Part shown: positions 17,682 to 26,790 of the stretch, one piece after another
How positions within the stretch are numbered: the stretch's first letter is position 1
Layout of the letters: each line of letters starts with the position of its first letter
Origin: Fructobacillus durionis
Lineage (GTDB): Bacteria; Bacillota; Bacilli; Lactobacillales; Lactobacillaceae
Length of the DNA: 64,000 nt
Assembly (NCBI RefSeq): GCF_900112405.1
Contig: NZ_FOLI01000001.1
Span: forward strand, 310,001-374,000
Direction of reading: 5' to 3'
The notes under the pieces: generated by a model
What the model was told of the DNA's origin: nothing
Database searches by the model: none
The model's input: only the letters and a program-made list of their open reading frames with translations
Program-made: the position numbers and the translations under genes

Positions 17682-17697
17682 GAAATAAGGAGAATTT

Positions 17698-18837
17698 ATG
17701 GCAGGAGTTATCTTAGCAAGTATGCTTTTGGCAGCATTGTTTTTGGCATGGTTAGTGGAACGAATGGGTCTACCAGCAGTGGTTGGCCAGATTGGGGCCG
17801 GATTATTACTGGGGCCCGCTGGTTTTCACTTTTTGAACGCCAACAGTATCACGGAACACTGGGCCGAAATCGGTGTGCTCCTGCTGATGTTCTTAGCCGG
17901 AATCGAGTCGGATTTGGGCTTGCTGAAGCAGCATTTTAAAAAGTCGCTTTCGGTCGCACTGGCCGGGGTGGTGACACCCTTTACAGTCTTTTATATCTTT
18001 GGACATGTCCTGGGTTATGGAAACGAGCAGGCCTTACTCTGGGGTGTGCTTTTCTCAGCAACCTCTGTTTCCATTACGGCTCAGATTCTAACGGAGTACA
18101 AGCAGCTGAAGTCGGAGGCCGGATCAACCATTCTTGGAGCAGCGGTTATTGATGATATCCTTGCTGTTTTGATGTGGACGATTTTTGAAACAAGCTTCGG
18201 GGTGGGGGATAACAAGCACTTGAGCCTACCACTTATGATTGTGGGGATGGTTCTTTACTTGGTCGGTCTGCTTTTCTTGTTAAACTGGGCTTTGCCAAAG
18301 GTTCTGCCGATTCTATCCAAGATTCCACAACCTGGACTAGTGTTAACAGTGGTCTTTGCCTTGATCCTGTTGAGTGCCTACTTTGCGGAGTTCGTTGGAC
18401 TATCAGGCGCCATTGTTGCCTTTCTACTGGGCTTGCTCTTTAGCCGAATGAAGGGGCGTCAGTCAATCGAACACGGGATGACACTGGTCGGCAACGTTGT
18501 CTTTATTCCGATTTTCTTCGTGAACATTGGTTTAAAAGTCTCCTGGGATGGTCAAGGGCAGCACATCGTGCTGATTGTCTTGATGACTATTTTCGCAATT
18601 TTGACCAAGTGGTTAGGGCCAGTGGTTGGTGCCCGTTTGGCGGGAATGGACAAAAAGCCGGCCTACATCGTTGGGGTGGGGATGGTTTCCCGTGGCGAAA
18701 TGGCCCTGGTAATTGCGGACTTGGCGCTAGCTGCCCACCTGTTAAAGCATGATATCTATGCAGCCATGGTACTGGTTATTCTATTAACGACCATTTTTAC
18801 ACCAATTGTCTTAAAACCAATGTTGAAAAAGAATTAA
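17698..18837 (+). CDS. monovalent cation/proton antiporter (CPA2, NapA/Kef type)
   Basis: A 379-residue protein with about 12 membrane segments and no C-terminal TrkA-N domain. The family core is visible: the ATSVSITAQIL stretch and AAVIDDILAVLMW with the two adjacent aspartates that bind the cation and proton in electrogenic Na+/H+ antiporters. Likely role: Na+ or K+ efflux and pH control at the cell membrane. AAGGAG precedes the ATG. The gene has its own promoter and structured leader. Confidence 0.88.
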   Translation: MAGVILASMLLAALFLAWLVERMGLPAVVGQIGAGLLLGPAGFHFLNANSITEHWAEIGVLLLMFLAGIESDLGLLKQHFKKSLSVALAGVVTPFTVFYIFGHVLGYGNEQALLWGVLFSATSVSITAQILTEYKQLKSEAGSTILGAAVIDDILAVLMWTIFETSFGVGDNKHLSLPLMIVGMVLYLVGLLFLLNWALPKVLPILSKIPQPGLVLTVVFALILLSAYFAEFVGLSGAIVAFLLGLLFSRMKGRQSIEHGMTLVGNVVFIPIFFVNIGLKVSWDGQGQHIVLIVLMTIFAILTKWLGPVVGARLAGMDKKPAYIVGVGMVSRGEMALVIADLALAAHLLKHDIYAAMVLVILLTTIFTPIVLKPMLKKN

Positions 18838-18844
18838 ATTCTTT

Positions 18845-18873
18845 AAAAAGTCTGGCAACGGCCAGCCTTTTTT
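18845..18873 (+). terminator. intrinsic terminator
   Basis: AAAG-t-CTGGC / GCCAG-c-CTTTTTT hairpin after the antiporter gene. Confidence 0.75.
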
Positions 18874-18888
18874 GTTTGCTCAGAAAGG

Positions 18889-18915
18889 TTGCAACTGGCA
18901 TTCCTATGCTATAAT
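18889..18915 (+). promoter_or_regulatory. murE promoter with start codon close to transcript start
   Basis: TTGCAA (18889-18894), 15-base spacer, extended -10 TGCTATAAT (18907-18915). The murE ATG at 18925 is 9 bases after the hexamer, so the AAAGG before it probably lies at or before the transcript start. Confidence 0.65.
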
Positions 18916-18924
18916 AAAGGCACT

Positions 18925-20460
18925 ATGAAATTATCAGGAAAACAAGTGACGGCCCTCTTGCAGGACCAGAATTTATTGGTTCAAGGTCCATCGGTTGATG
19001 TCGACTTTGACTTCTTACACTACGACTCACGGCAGGTCAAAGAAAAGACACTTTTCGTTGCCAAGGGTGCCTTTAAAGCCTCTTACTTGGATGACGTTCA
19101 GGGTGTCAGTGGAATGGTTGCAAGCGATGACTTCGGTTTGGATATCCCACTTTGGCTAGTGAATGACACGCAGAAGGCGCTTGCCGTTTTGTCTCAGGCC
19201 TTCTTCGATTACCCAGAGAAGAAGCTCTGGATTGGTGCCATCACCGGGACCAAGGGGAAAACGACGGCGGCCTACTTTGCTTACAACATTTTGAAGGAAG
19301 AAACCAATGGAAAGACAGCGCTCTTTTCAACGGTTAACCGAATCGTTGGGCCAAAGCCAGAGGACAGTAAAAAATCCGATTTGACCACACCGGAATCCTA
19401 TGAACTTTATAAGGATATGGCCCGTGCGGTAAGCAAGGGAATGACCCATCTGGTGATGGAAGTTTCTTCACAGGCCTATTTGAAGAATCGTGTCTACGGG
19501 CTCCGTTATAACGTGGGCATCTTCTTAAATATCTCACCTGATCACATCGGGCCAAACGAACATCCCACTTTTGCCGATTATTTAGCACACAAGGAAATGC
19601 TGCTTGACCATTCAGACCAAGTGATTATTAATGCGGGGATGGACCACTTCGATGAAGTTTATCAACGCGCTGCTTCACAGCACGAAAACGTCTGGACTTA
19701 CAACCGGGAAGGGGCCACTAGTCTCTTACCTGACCTAAAGGACACGGTTGAGTTTCACTCAGACAAGACGGAACTGCACGACTCTTACTTTACGGTTGAA
19801 GACTGGGCCAAGTTGCCTGAATTTAAGGAACTCGCTAGTTCTTACCGCTTGAACCTACCTGGTGATTTCAACGAAGAAAACGCCACGGCGGCCTTGATGA
19901 TGACGGCCCTTGCTGGTGCTCATCATTCAGCCATGAAGAAGGGCTTGGATGAAGTCACAATTCCTGGTCGTATGATTTCAATGAGCCTTCCTGGACACGG
20001 GGTGGCCTTCGTGGATTACGCCCACAATTTCGCTTCTTTGAACGCGCTCTTGGCCTTTGCTAAGGGACAGTCACCCAAGGGAGAAGTTATCGTTGTATTA
20101 GGGGCTCCCGGTAACAAGGGAGTTTCGCGCCGTCTTGACTTTGCCAAAGTCTTGTCAAAGCAGGCTGACCAAGTCTTCTTGACCGCTGATGATCCTGCCT
20201 TTGAAAAGCCAGAGGATATCTGTCAAACGATTGCCGATGCCATTACTAACCCTGAAGTAAAGCTACACTTCCAAATGGACCGCATTCAGGCCATTCGCGA
20301 AGCAATCAACTTAGCTGGCCCACATGACCTCGTCGTGGTGGCTGGTAAGGGTGAGGATCCTTACCAAAAGGTGAATGGCGTTGACACGCCATACATCGGT
20401 GATTTCCAAGTTGTGAAGAACTGCAAAACGGAACTTGAAGAAGGAAAGTTTACGGTCTAA
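18925..20460 (+). CDS. murE: UDP-N-acetylmuramyl-tripeptide synthetase MurE, L-lysine type
   Basis: A 511-residue Mur ligase that adds the third stem-peptide residue to UDP-MurNAc-L-Ala-D-Glu in the cytosol. ATP-binding GTKGKTTAAYF is at ~109, the middle domain has VMEVSSQAYLKNRVYGL, and the C-terminal domain has FVDYAHNFASL. The residue-selecting loop reads DDPAFEKP rather than DNPR, which points to L-lysine, not diaminopimelate. The ATG at 18925 matches family N-termini; the open frame upstream lies over the promoter. coaBC follows directly. Confidence 0.92.
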   Translation: MKLSGKQVTALLQDQNLLVQGPSVDVDFDFLHYDSRQVKEKTLFVAKGAFKASYLDDVQGVSGMVASDDFGLDIPLWLVNDTQKALAVLSQAFFDYPEKKLWIGAITGTKGKTTAAYFAYNILKEETNGKTALFSTVNRIVGPKPEDSKKSDLTTPESYELYKDMARAVSKGMTHLVMEVSSQAYLKNRVYGLRYNVGIFLNISPDHIGPNEHPTFADYLAHKEMLLDHSDQVIINAGMDHFDEVYQRAASQHENVWTYNREGATSLLPDLKDTVEFHSDKTELHDSYFTVEDWAKLPEFKELASSYRLNLPGDFNEENATAALMMTALAGAHHSAMKKGLDEVTIPGRMISMSLPGHGVAFVDYAHNFASLNALLAFAKGQSPKGEVIVVLGAPGNKGVSRRLDFAKVLSKQADQVFLTADDPAFEKPEDICQTIADAITNPEVKLHFQMDRIQAIREAINLAGPHDLVVVAGKGEDPYQKVNGVDTPYIGDFQVVKNCKTELEEGKFTV

Positions 20461-20461
20461 T

Positions 20462-21706
20462 ATGAGCTCATCATTAGCAGAAAAGAACATATTGCTGGCT
20501 GTGACCGGTGGCATTGCCGCTTATAAGGCAGCCGAACTGGTTCGCTTGTACGTGAAGGCTGGGGCGAACGTCAAAGTCGTCATGACGGCGACTGCTGAAT
20601 CCTTCATTCCAGCTAAGACGTTGGGTATTTTATCCAAGCAGGATGTTTTGACTGATGTTAGTCGAGAAAATGCTGCTTCAGTGGAGCACGTTGCCTGGGG
20701 ACGTTGGGCCGATGCTATCGTCTTAGCACCTGCCACGGCCAATAGCTTGGCCAAGGTGGCCAATGGCATAGCTGACAACGTACTGAACGAAACTCTTTTG
20801 GCGTCAAACGCAGTTGTAAAAGTCATGGCACCAGCCATGAACGAGCAGATGCTGGCCAACCCTGCTACTCAGCGAAACTTACAAACCTTGCAGTCGGATG
20901 GCTGGACAATGGTCGAACCGGAAACTGGTTTCCTGGCCGAAGGTTATGAGGCCAAGGGCCGCTTAGCTGATTTGGAAAAGATTGTGTCCACAACGGGAAA
21001 AGCGCTTGCTGCTGACGGTGCAGACAGTCGGGATGCTTTTGACAACCAGCCTCTAAAGGGCCGTCGAGTAGTTGTGACTGCCGGAGGAACAAAGGAACCC
21101 ATCGATCCTGTCCGTTTCTTAACCAACCGTTCATCAGGCAAGATGGGCTATGCCCTAGCCGAAGCGGCGCTTGCTGCGGGTGCGGATGTCACGCTCATTG
21201 CAGCGACAAAGCGTGATTGCTCAGCGGCTATTCATTTAGTTCTCGCACCTTCCGCCAAGGAAATGCTGAAAGCGGTTGAAGAAGCGATGCTTGATGCGGA
21301 CGCCTTTATTGGGGCCGCAGCGGTTTCCGACTTTGCACTGGAAAAGCCCTTTGATAAAAAGGTGAAGAAGACCAGCTCAGACAGCCATCTCACCCTTGAT
21401 TTGGTTCAAAACCCAGATATCTTAAAGACGGTTGGGACGCAGAAGAAGCCCGGTCAGGTTGTGATTGGCTTTGCGGCCGAGACAAACGACCTGCTGCAAA
21501 ATGCCGAGAGAAAGTTGAAGTCTAAGCAGGCCGATATGATTGTTGCCAACGATGTTTTGGCGCCCTCTGCAGGCTTTGATAAGGATACCAATCAGGTAAC
21601 TTTAATCCAGGCTAACCAGGTGCCAATTGAGATTGGCCCTAAGTCAAAAACAGCTATCGCAGAAGACATTATTCAGCAATTAGTCACCATACTAGACGGG
21701 CAGTAA
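20462..21706 (+). CDS. coaBC: bifunctional CoaBC: phosphopantothenoylcysteine decarboxylase / synthetase
   Basis: A 414-residue two-domain enzyme of coenzyme A synthesis. The N-terminal FMN-dependent CoaC half has LLAVTGGIAAYKAAEL, the PATANSLAKVANGIADN motif and PAMNEQM; the C-terminal CoaB half has VTAGGTKEPIDPVRFLTNRSSGKMG and VIGFAAET. It joins cysteine to 4'-phosphopantothenate and decarboxylates the product. The ATG at 20462 abuts the murE stop; GAAGGA lies 15 bases upstream, so translation may depend on coupling. Confidence 0.95.
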   Translation: MSSSLAEKNILLAVTGGIAAYKAAELVRLYVKAGANVKVVMTATAESFIPAKTLGILSKQDVLTDVSRENAASVEHVAWGRWADAIVLAPATANSLAKVANGIADNVLNETLLASNAVVKVMAPAMNEQMLANPATQRNLQTLQSDGWTMVEPETGFLAEGYEAKGRLADLEKIVSTTGKALAADGADSRDAFDNQPLKGRRVVVTAGGTKEPIDPVRFLTNRSSGKMGYALAEAALAAGADVTLIAATKRDCSAAIHLVLAPSAKEMLKAVEEAMLDADAFIGAAAVSDFALEKPFDKKVKKTSSDSHLTLDLVQNPDILKTVGTQKKPGQVVIGFAAETNDLLQNAERKLKSKQADMIVANDVLAPSAGFDKDTNQVTLIQANQVPIEIGPKSKTAIAEDIIQQLVTILDGQ

Positions 21707-21709
21707 TTG

Positions 21710-21718
21710 TGGTATAAT
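21710..21718 (+). promoter_or_regulatory. extended -10 promoter
   Basis: TGGTATAAT between coaBC and the DUF2187 gene, about 30 bases before the start codon. Confidence 0.65.
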
Positions 21719-21747
21719 ATGTACCTAATAAGGAATCGGAGGCTTTC

Positions 21748-21996
21748 ATGGCAAAGACAGACGAAGAACAAGCAGCTAAGTACCATGTAGGGGATGTCTT
21801 GTTGGCACCCGCTTATGGTAACTTGGAAAAGCCTTTCACTGGAAAAGTCGAGAAGGTTTACGACAACGCTTTGCTTGTCGAAATCATCGAAAACGATCCA
21901 GCTGATCAACCAGCTGTTAACGAAATGAATCACCGTGGTGTGGTGAGAATGGCCGACGTTGAAGTCATTCAAGAAGCACCAGCTGAGAAAGAATAG
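21748..21996 (+). CDS. DUF2187 family small protein
   Basis: An 82-residue acidic protein. The core KPFTGKVEKVYDNALLVEI followed by HRGVVRMADVEVI matches my recollection of the DUF2187 family, a small beta-rich KOW/SH3-like domain found across lactobacilli. Function unknown. It has its own extended -10 promoter and lies just before the argS T-box leader, so part of its transcript could read into that leader. GGAG ribosome site present. Confidence 0.7.
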   Translation: MAKTDEEQAAKYHVGDVLLAPAYGNLEKPFTGKVEKVYDNALLVEIIENDPADQPAVNEMNHRGVVRMADVEVIQEAPAEKE

Positions 21997-22192
21997 AAAA
22001 AGAAGAAGGCAGGATTGTAAGAATCCAGTGACTCTGGCGCTAGTGTGAGCCAGAGCTTACCCCTGACCCGCGCCGCTTTTTCTTTTGTACAAGTGAATCA
22101 AACAAAAGTGGTTGGCCTAGCTGACTATTAGAGTGGTACCGCGGGCAGGGCTCGTCTCTTCAGATAATATGTAGAGATGGGTCCTGCTTTTG
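21995..22192 (+). promoter_or_regulatory. T-box riboswitch controlling argS
   Basis: Stem I base formed by the purine-rich AAAAAGAAGAAGGC and GCCGCTTTTTCTTTT, with an inner CTCTGGC/GCCAGAG hairpin. The T-box sequence AGAGTGGTACCGCGGGC is at 22130-22146; TGGT in its bulge pairs with an ACCA tRNA end, i.e. discriminator A. The terminator pairs GCAGG...TCTCT with AGAGA...CCTGC and ends in T4. Uncharged tRNA-Arg should stabilise the antiterminator. I could not fix the specifier codon with certainty. Confidence 0.9.
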
Positions 22193-22211
22193 AAGATAAG
22201 AGGATAACAAT

Positions 22212-23903
22212 ATGGCAGAAAAGCAAGCAGTTGTATCAGCCTTAAAGGCTGTACTCCCCGAACTAAGTGAAGAAGAAATCGCAAATAAGGTGGAAGCACC
22301 CAAGGACTCAAGCATGGGTGACTTGGCCTTCCCAACCTTTACCTTGGCAAAGGTGTTGCGTAAGGCCCCTCAGATGATTGCAGCCGACGTGGTTGAAAAG
22401 ATTGATCAGTCAGGCTTTGAAAAAGTCGTTGCCACTGGCCCATATGTCAACTTCTTCTTAGATAAGAAGCAAGTAACGGCGGACACCTTGAAGAAGGTCT
22501 TGAAGGCCGGCATCAACTACGGTGAAAACTCAGATGGTGAAGGACAAAACATCGCTTTGGATATGTCTTCACCTAACATTGCTAAGCCAATGTCAATGGG
22601 ACATTTGCGTTCAACGGTGATTGGGAACGCCTTGGCGAACTTATCAGCTAAGAACGGCTACAAGCCAGTGAAGATTAATCACTTGGGTGATTGGGGAACA
22701 CAGTTCGGTAAGTTGATTTACGCTTACAAGACTTGGGGTTCAGAAGCCGAAGTAAAGGCCGACCCAATCGCGACTTTGCTAAAGTACTACGTGGAATTCC
22801 ACGAAAAGGCCAAGGAAAACCCAGCCTTGGATGATGAAGGACGTGCCTGGTTCAAGAAGTTGGAAGACGGTGATCCTGAAGCCCACAAGCTTTGGTCATG
22901 GTTCCGTGAAGAATCATTGAAGGAATTCACCGAAATCTATGACCGTTTGGGAATCACTTTTGATTCATTTAACGGGGAAGCTTTTTACAACGATAAGATG
23001 GACCGTGTTGTGAAGGCCTTGGAAGACAAGAAGCTCTTGCAAGAATCACAGGGAGCACAAATCGTTGACCTTTCACCAATTAACGAAAACTTGACGCCTG
23101 CGATGATCAAGCGTTCCGATGGGGCTACTCTTTACATGACTCGTGATTTGGCCGCAGCCATGTACCGTAAGGATACCTACAATTTTGCTAAGTCACTCTA
23201 CGTGGTTGGTGGGGAACAGCGCGAGCACTTCCAACAGTTGAAGGCTGTCTTGACTTTGTTGGACCTACCATGGGCTGATGATGTTGAACACATTCCATTT
23301 GGTTTGATTACTTTCAACGGTAAGAAGATGTCAACTCGTAAGGGTGACGTGGTCTTGTTGAAGGATGTCTTGGACGATGCCCACGAATTAGCGTTGAAGC
23401 AAATTGAAGAAAAGAACCCATCCTTGGCCAACAAGGACCAGGTTGCCGAAGAAGTTGGTGCCGGTGCGGTTGTCTTCCATGATTTGATGAACGATCGTAC
23501 GAACAACTTTGACTTCAACATTGCCGAAGTCGTACGTTTTGAAGGGGATACTGGACCTTACGTTCAATATACGAACGCCCGTGCGCAATCAATCTTGCGC
23601 AAGGCAGGAGTAGCTGTTGATACTGATAACATTACCCTTGATGATGCCGCTACCTGGGACATCATTACATCTTTGAACGCCTTCCCAGATACGGTTCGCC
23701 GTGCCTTTGCACACCGTGAACCATCTGTGATTGCTAAGTACGCCTTGGGATTGGCCCGTGCCTTTAACAAGTACTACGCTAATTCAAAGATTTTGGCTGA
23801 TGATGCTAACAAGAACGGCCGTTTAGCATTGGTTGCAGCGGTATCTGAAACATTGACGGTCTCTTTGTCAATCTTGGGTGTGAAAGCACCAAAGGAAATG
23901 TAA
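22212..23903 (+). CDS. argS: arginyl-tRNA synthetase
   Basis: A 563-residue class I synthetase. The HIGH-equivalent is in MSSPNIAKPMSMGHLRST, the KMSKS-like loop is GKKMSTRKGD, and the N-terminal Arg-S additional domain (residues ~1-85) binds the tRNA D-loop. It charges tRNA-Arg in the cytosol. Expression is controlled by the T-box directly upstream. Ribosome site GAGG-a precedes the ATG. No terminator was seen in the 60 bases before the PBP gene, so some read-through is possible. Confidence 0.97.
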   Translation: MAEKQAVVSALKAVLPELSEEEIANKVEAPKDSSMGDLAFPTFTLAKVLRKAPQMIAADVVEKIDQSGFEKVVATGPYVNFFLDKKQVTADTLKKVLKAGINYGENSDGEGQNIALDMSSPNIAKPMSMGHLRSTVIGNALANLSAKNGYKPVKINHLGDWGTQFGKLIYAYKTWGSEAEVKADPIATLLKYYVEFHEKAKENPALDDEGRAWFKKLEDGDPEAHKLWSWFREESLKEFTEIYDRLGITFDSFNGEAFYNDKMDRVVKALEDKKLLQESQGAQIVDLSPINENLTPAMIKRSDGATLYMTRDLAAAMYRKDTYNFAKSLYVVGGEQREHFQQLKAVLTLLDLPWADDVEHIPFGLITFNGKKMSTRKGDVVLLKDVLDDAHELALKQIEEKNPSLANKDQVAEEVGAGAVVFHDLMNDRTNNFDFNIAEVVRFEGDTGPYVQYTNARAQSILRKAGVAVDTDNITLDDAATWDIITSLNAFPDTVRRAFAHREPSVIAKYALGLARAFNKYYANSKILADDANKNGRLALVAAVSETLTVSLSILGVKAPKEM

Positions 23904-23965
23904 GCATTTCATTTCCTACTTGAGTTTTTAATGCTATTTCGGCCATTTGGCTGTAAGGAATACAA

Positions 23966-26044
23966 ATGAAAACGAATATTTCAATGAAACACACAGCCTT
24001 TTGGCAAAAAGTATCGCCAGTTTGGAATCGCTACCAGTTGGGAAGATTAATCATCTTAATCTTCATGACCATCTTCTTAGCGGCTTCTGCCTATGGAATT
24101 TTTAACGCAAAGACGGCCCACGTTTCGTCTTTGCAAAGTTCCTTATCACAGACAACGGATGTCTATGATAATTCTGGGAATAAAGCTGGTTCCTTGTACT
24201 CACAAAAGGGAACTTATGTGAAGTACAACCAGATTTCACCATCGATGAAAAACGCCGTTCTTTCAATTGAAGATCGGAACTTCTATAAAGAACATGGTTT
24301 TTCATTTAAGGGATTAGCCCGTGCGGCCTTCTTGCTCTTTAAGAACAAGTTGACTGGTTCGGATACGATTTCTGGTGGTGGTTCAACACTGACCCAGCAG
24401 TTGGTAAAGAACGCCTACCTGACACAGGAGCAGACTTTTACACGAAAGTTTAAGGAAATCTTCCTCTCCGTTCAGGTTGAAAAAACCTATTCAAAGAATG
24501 ACATCATCACGATGTACTTGAACAACGCTTGGTTTGGTCACGGGGTCTGGGGTGTCGAGGATGCTTCCGAGAAGTACTTCGGTATCCATGCTTCTGAATT
24601 GAATACGGAGCAGGCGGCAACCTTGGCTGGTATGTTGACGAATCCTTCTGGATTTAACCCAATTGATAACCCAACCCGTTCTAAGTCGCGTCGTAACTTG
24701 GTTATCCAAACAATGTACGAGAACAAGAAGATTTCTCACAGTGAAGCATTGGCAGCCAAGGCGACCGACATCACCTTGAAGGATAACTATTCTGGTGATG
24801 AATCTTACCGTTACCCATGGTACTTTGATTCAGTCATTAACGAAGCCATTAACACCTATGGCTTGACTGAAAAAGATATTATGAACAAGGGCTATAAGAT
24901 TTATACAACCCTGAACCAAAAGGATCAGGAGAATCTGCAAAACGATTACCAGAAGAACGCACTCTTCGGTAATCAAAACGAGGCCCAGGCCGCAACGATT
25001 GTTTTGAACGCCAACACTGGTGGTGTTCGAGCCGTGGTTGGTGGTCGTGAGACGACCCATACTTACCGAGGCTTTAACCGTGCCACGCAATCACAGTTGC
25101 AGCCAGGTTCTATCATTAAGCCATTGGTTGTTTATACGCCAGCGCTTCTTGACGGTTACTCAATCAACTCAACGCTTCCTAACAAGAAGATGAACTTTGG
25201 TACGAACAACTACTCACCAAACAACGCCTTGAACGTTCAAACTGGTGACGTGAAGATGTACGAAGCCTTGGAGCACTCTTACAACATTCCAGCTGTTTAC
25301 TTGCTAGATAAGTTGGGTGTCAACACCGGGTACTCATGGGGTAAGAAGTTCGGATTACCTTTGGTTTCATCCGATAAGAACTACGCCTTAGCACTTGGTG
25401 GTTTGACCAAGGGAGTATCACCACAGCAAATGGCATCGGCCTACACGACTTTTGCCAATGGTGGAAAGATGTCCGAAGCCCATTACATTACCAAGATTGT
25501 TGATTCAACGGGTAAGACGATTGTGGCTAAGCCAAAGGCTAAGCAGACGCAGTTGATTTCTAAGTCTGTTGCAGACAAAATGACGAAGATGATGCTTGGT
25601 ACTTATACCAATGGAACTGGAAAGGGTGCAACGCCATCCGGTTATACCATTGCTGGTAAGACCGGTACGACGGAAAATCCTAACTCAACCAATAACTCAA
25701 ATTCATCAAAGGATTCATGGGCGGTTGCCTATACCAACGATGTTGTGCAAGTTTCTTGGGAAGGGCTTGAAGGTAATACAACAAGTTCATTGCCAATTGG
25801 GTTGATGGCCACGATTGGTAACTTGGTAAAGACGTCAATGGGACAGATTCTTCCAAACACGGAAGAAACGTCATTCTCAGTGACGGATGCCAATAAGTCC
25901 ACGTCAACTTCGTCCTCGAAGTCATCGTCTGGCTCATCAAGCTCTTGGGCAAACGATGCAGTAGATAACATTTCAAATGGAATTAACACAACAGTTGCCG
26001 GCGCTAATAAAGTGTGGGATACTGTTACTGGATGGTTCTCTTAG
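23966..26044 (+). CDS. class A penicillin-binding protein (PBP1A/2A type)
   Basis: A 692-residue bifunctional peptidoglycan synthase: short cytosolic tail, one membrane segment (~28-47), glycosyltransferase 51 domain with IEDRNFYKEHGFS (catalytic Glu ~102) and GGGSTLTQQLVKN, then a transpeptidase with SIIK (Ser ~382), SYN (~437) and KTGTT (~565). The C-terminus is a Ser/Thr-rich linker and a short amphipathic end. It polymerises and cross-links the wall outside the membrane. TAAGGA precedes the ATG. Confidence 0.94.
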   Translation: MKTNISMKHTAFWQKVSPVWNRYQLGRLIILIFMTIFLAASAYGIFNAKTAHVSSLQSSLSQTTDVYDNSGNKAGSLYSQKGTYVKYNQISPSMKNAVLSIEDRNFYKEHGFSFKGLARAAFLLFKNKLTGSDTISGGGSTLTQQLVKNAYLTQEQTFTRKFKEIFLSVQVEKTYSKNDIITMYLNNAWFGHGVWGVEDASEKYFGIHASELNTEQAATLAGMLTNPSGFNPIDNPTRSKSRRNLVIQTMYENKKISHSEALAAKATDITLKDNYSGDESYRYPWYFDSVINEAINTYGLTEKDIMNKGYKIYTTLNQKDQENLQNDYQKNALFGNQNEAQAATIVLNANTGGVRAVVGGRETTHTYRGFNRATQSQLQPGSIIKPLVVYTPALLDGYSINSTLPNKKMNFGTNNYSPNNALNVQTGDVKMYEALEHSYNIPAVYLLDKLGVNTGYSWGKKFGLPLVSSDKNYALALGGLTKGVSPQQMASAYTTFANGGKMSEAHYITKIVDSTGKTIVAKPKAKQTQLISKSVADKMTKMMLGTYTNGTGKGATPSGYTIAGKTGTTENPNSTNNSNSSKDSWAVAYTNDVVQVSWEGLEGNTTSSLPIGLMATIGNLVKTSMGQILPNTEETSFSVTDANKSTSTSSSKSSSGSSSSWANDAVDNISNGINTTVAGANKVWDTVTGWFS

Positions 26045-26083
26045 AATAAAGAGGCCGTTTGTAGAAAAGGAAGGATCGATTAC

Positions 26084-26440
26084 ATGTCAGTAAATATTTA
26101 CGATAACGCCAACGAAATGGCAAAGGTTTTGACTCAAACTGAGCAATATCAAGCATGGGAATCTGCTTTTAATGCGGTTCAAGACGACGCAACGTCAAAG
26201 GACCTCTTTAAGAAGTTCCAAACGATTCAAATGACTGTACAACAAATGATGCAGGCACAAAAGACTCCTACTTCTGAACAAGAAAAGGAATGGGACGAAA
26301 CTGCTAAGGAAGTACAGGCCGACGAAAAGATTAAGAATTTGATGTCAGCTGAACAAGTGTTGAACACTTTGTTGGGTGAAGTTAATGATATCGTGACGAA
26401 GCCTGTTTCAGAGAGCTACGCAGCTGCTCACAAGGCCTAA
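26084..26440 (+). CDS. YlbF/YmcA family protein
   Basis: A 118-residue, almost all-helical protein of the YlbF/YheA (DUF964) family: NIYDNANEMAKVLTQTEQY start and a C-terminal NTLLGEVNDIV helix. In Bacillus, YlbF and YmcA form a complex that steers mRNA processing by RNase Y; lactic acid bacteria carry related proteins of uncertain role. Ribosome site AAGGAAGGA. It has its own terminator and is the last core gene before an AT-rich islet. Confidence 0.82.
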   Translation: MSVNIYDNANEMAKVLTQTEQYQAWESAFNAVQDDATSKDLFKKFQTIQMTVQQMMQAQKTPTSEQEKEWDETAKEVQADEKIKNLMSAEQVLNTLLGEVNDIVTKPVSESYAAAHKA

Positions 26441-26450
26441 GTTAAATAAA

Positions 26451-26480
26451 AAAGACGACACGGAAGTGTCGTCTTTTTTT
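26451..26480 (+). terminator. intrinsic terminator
   Basis: AAAGACGACAC-ggaa-GTGTCGTC followed by T7. Confidence 0.9.
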
Positions 26481-26790
26481 GTGTGCGGATTTTGTTAGTT
26501 CGATTTTAGTTTTGTGCTTGGAATGCATAGTTGAATAGAATAGTAATTTTTCTAAATTAAAGAAGTAATTATAGTATAATTATTTCTATTGTTACATATT
26601 TGTGACTGTTTAGCTGAGAATTAAATATTTAGATTTATTATAAGCGGCATTCAGAGTTTGAATGCCATATTTAAATAATCAAAGATTTGTATTATGTTAA
26701 AAATAATAAATATATTGATTTTTCTTAGAATAAATCAATTAGAGTAATTAAATTTAATACTTAAAATAGCATAGAATTAAAGGATATCTA
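26481..26790. other. AT-rich intergenic region before the DUF262 gene
   Basis: About 310 bases with no gene. It holds a perfect inverted repeat GGCATTCA / TGAATGCC (26646-26666) and several TATAAT-like boxes (for example near 26574). Base composition drops sharply compared with the genes to the left, marking the left edge of an acquired segment. No transposase remnant or direct repeat was seen. Confidence 0.5.

Noticed and set aside
17610-17939. Open frame overlapping the antiporter start.
   Set aside because: It covers the leader hairpin and the antiporter gene in another frame with no ribosome site.
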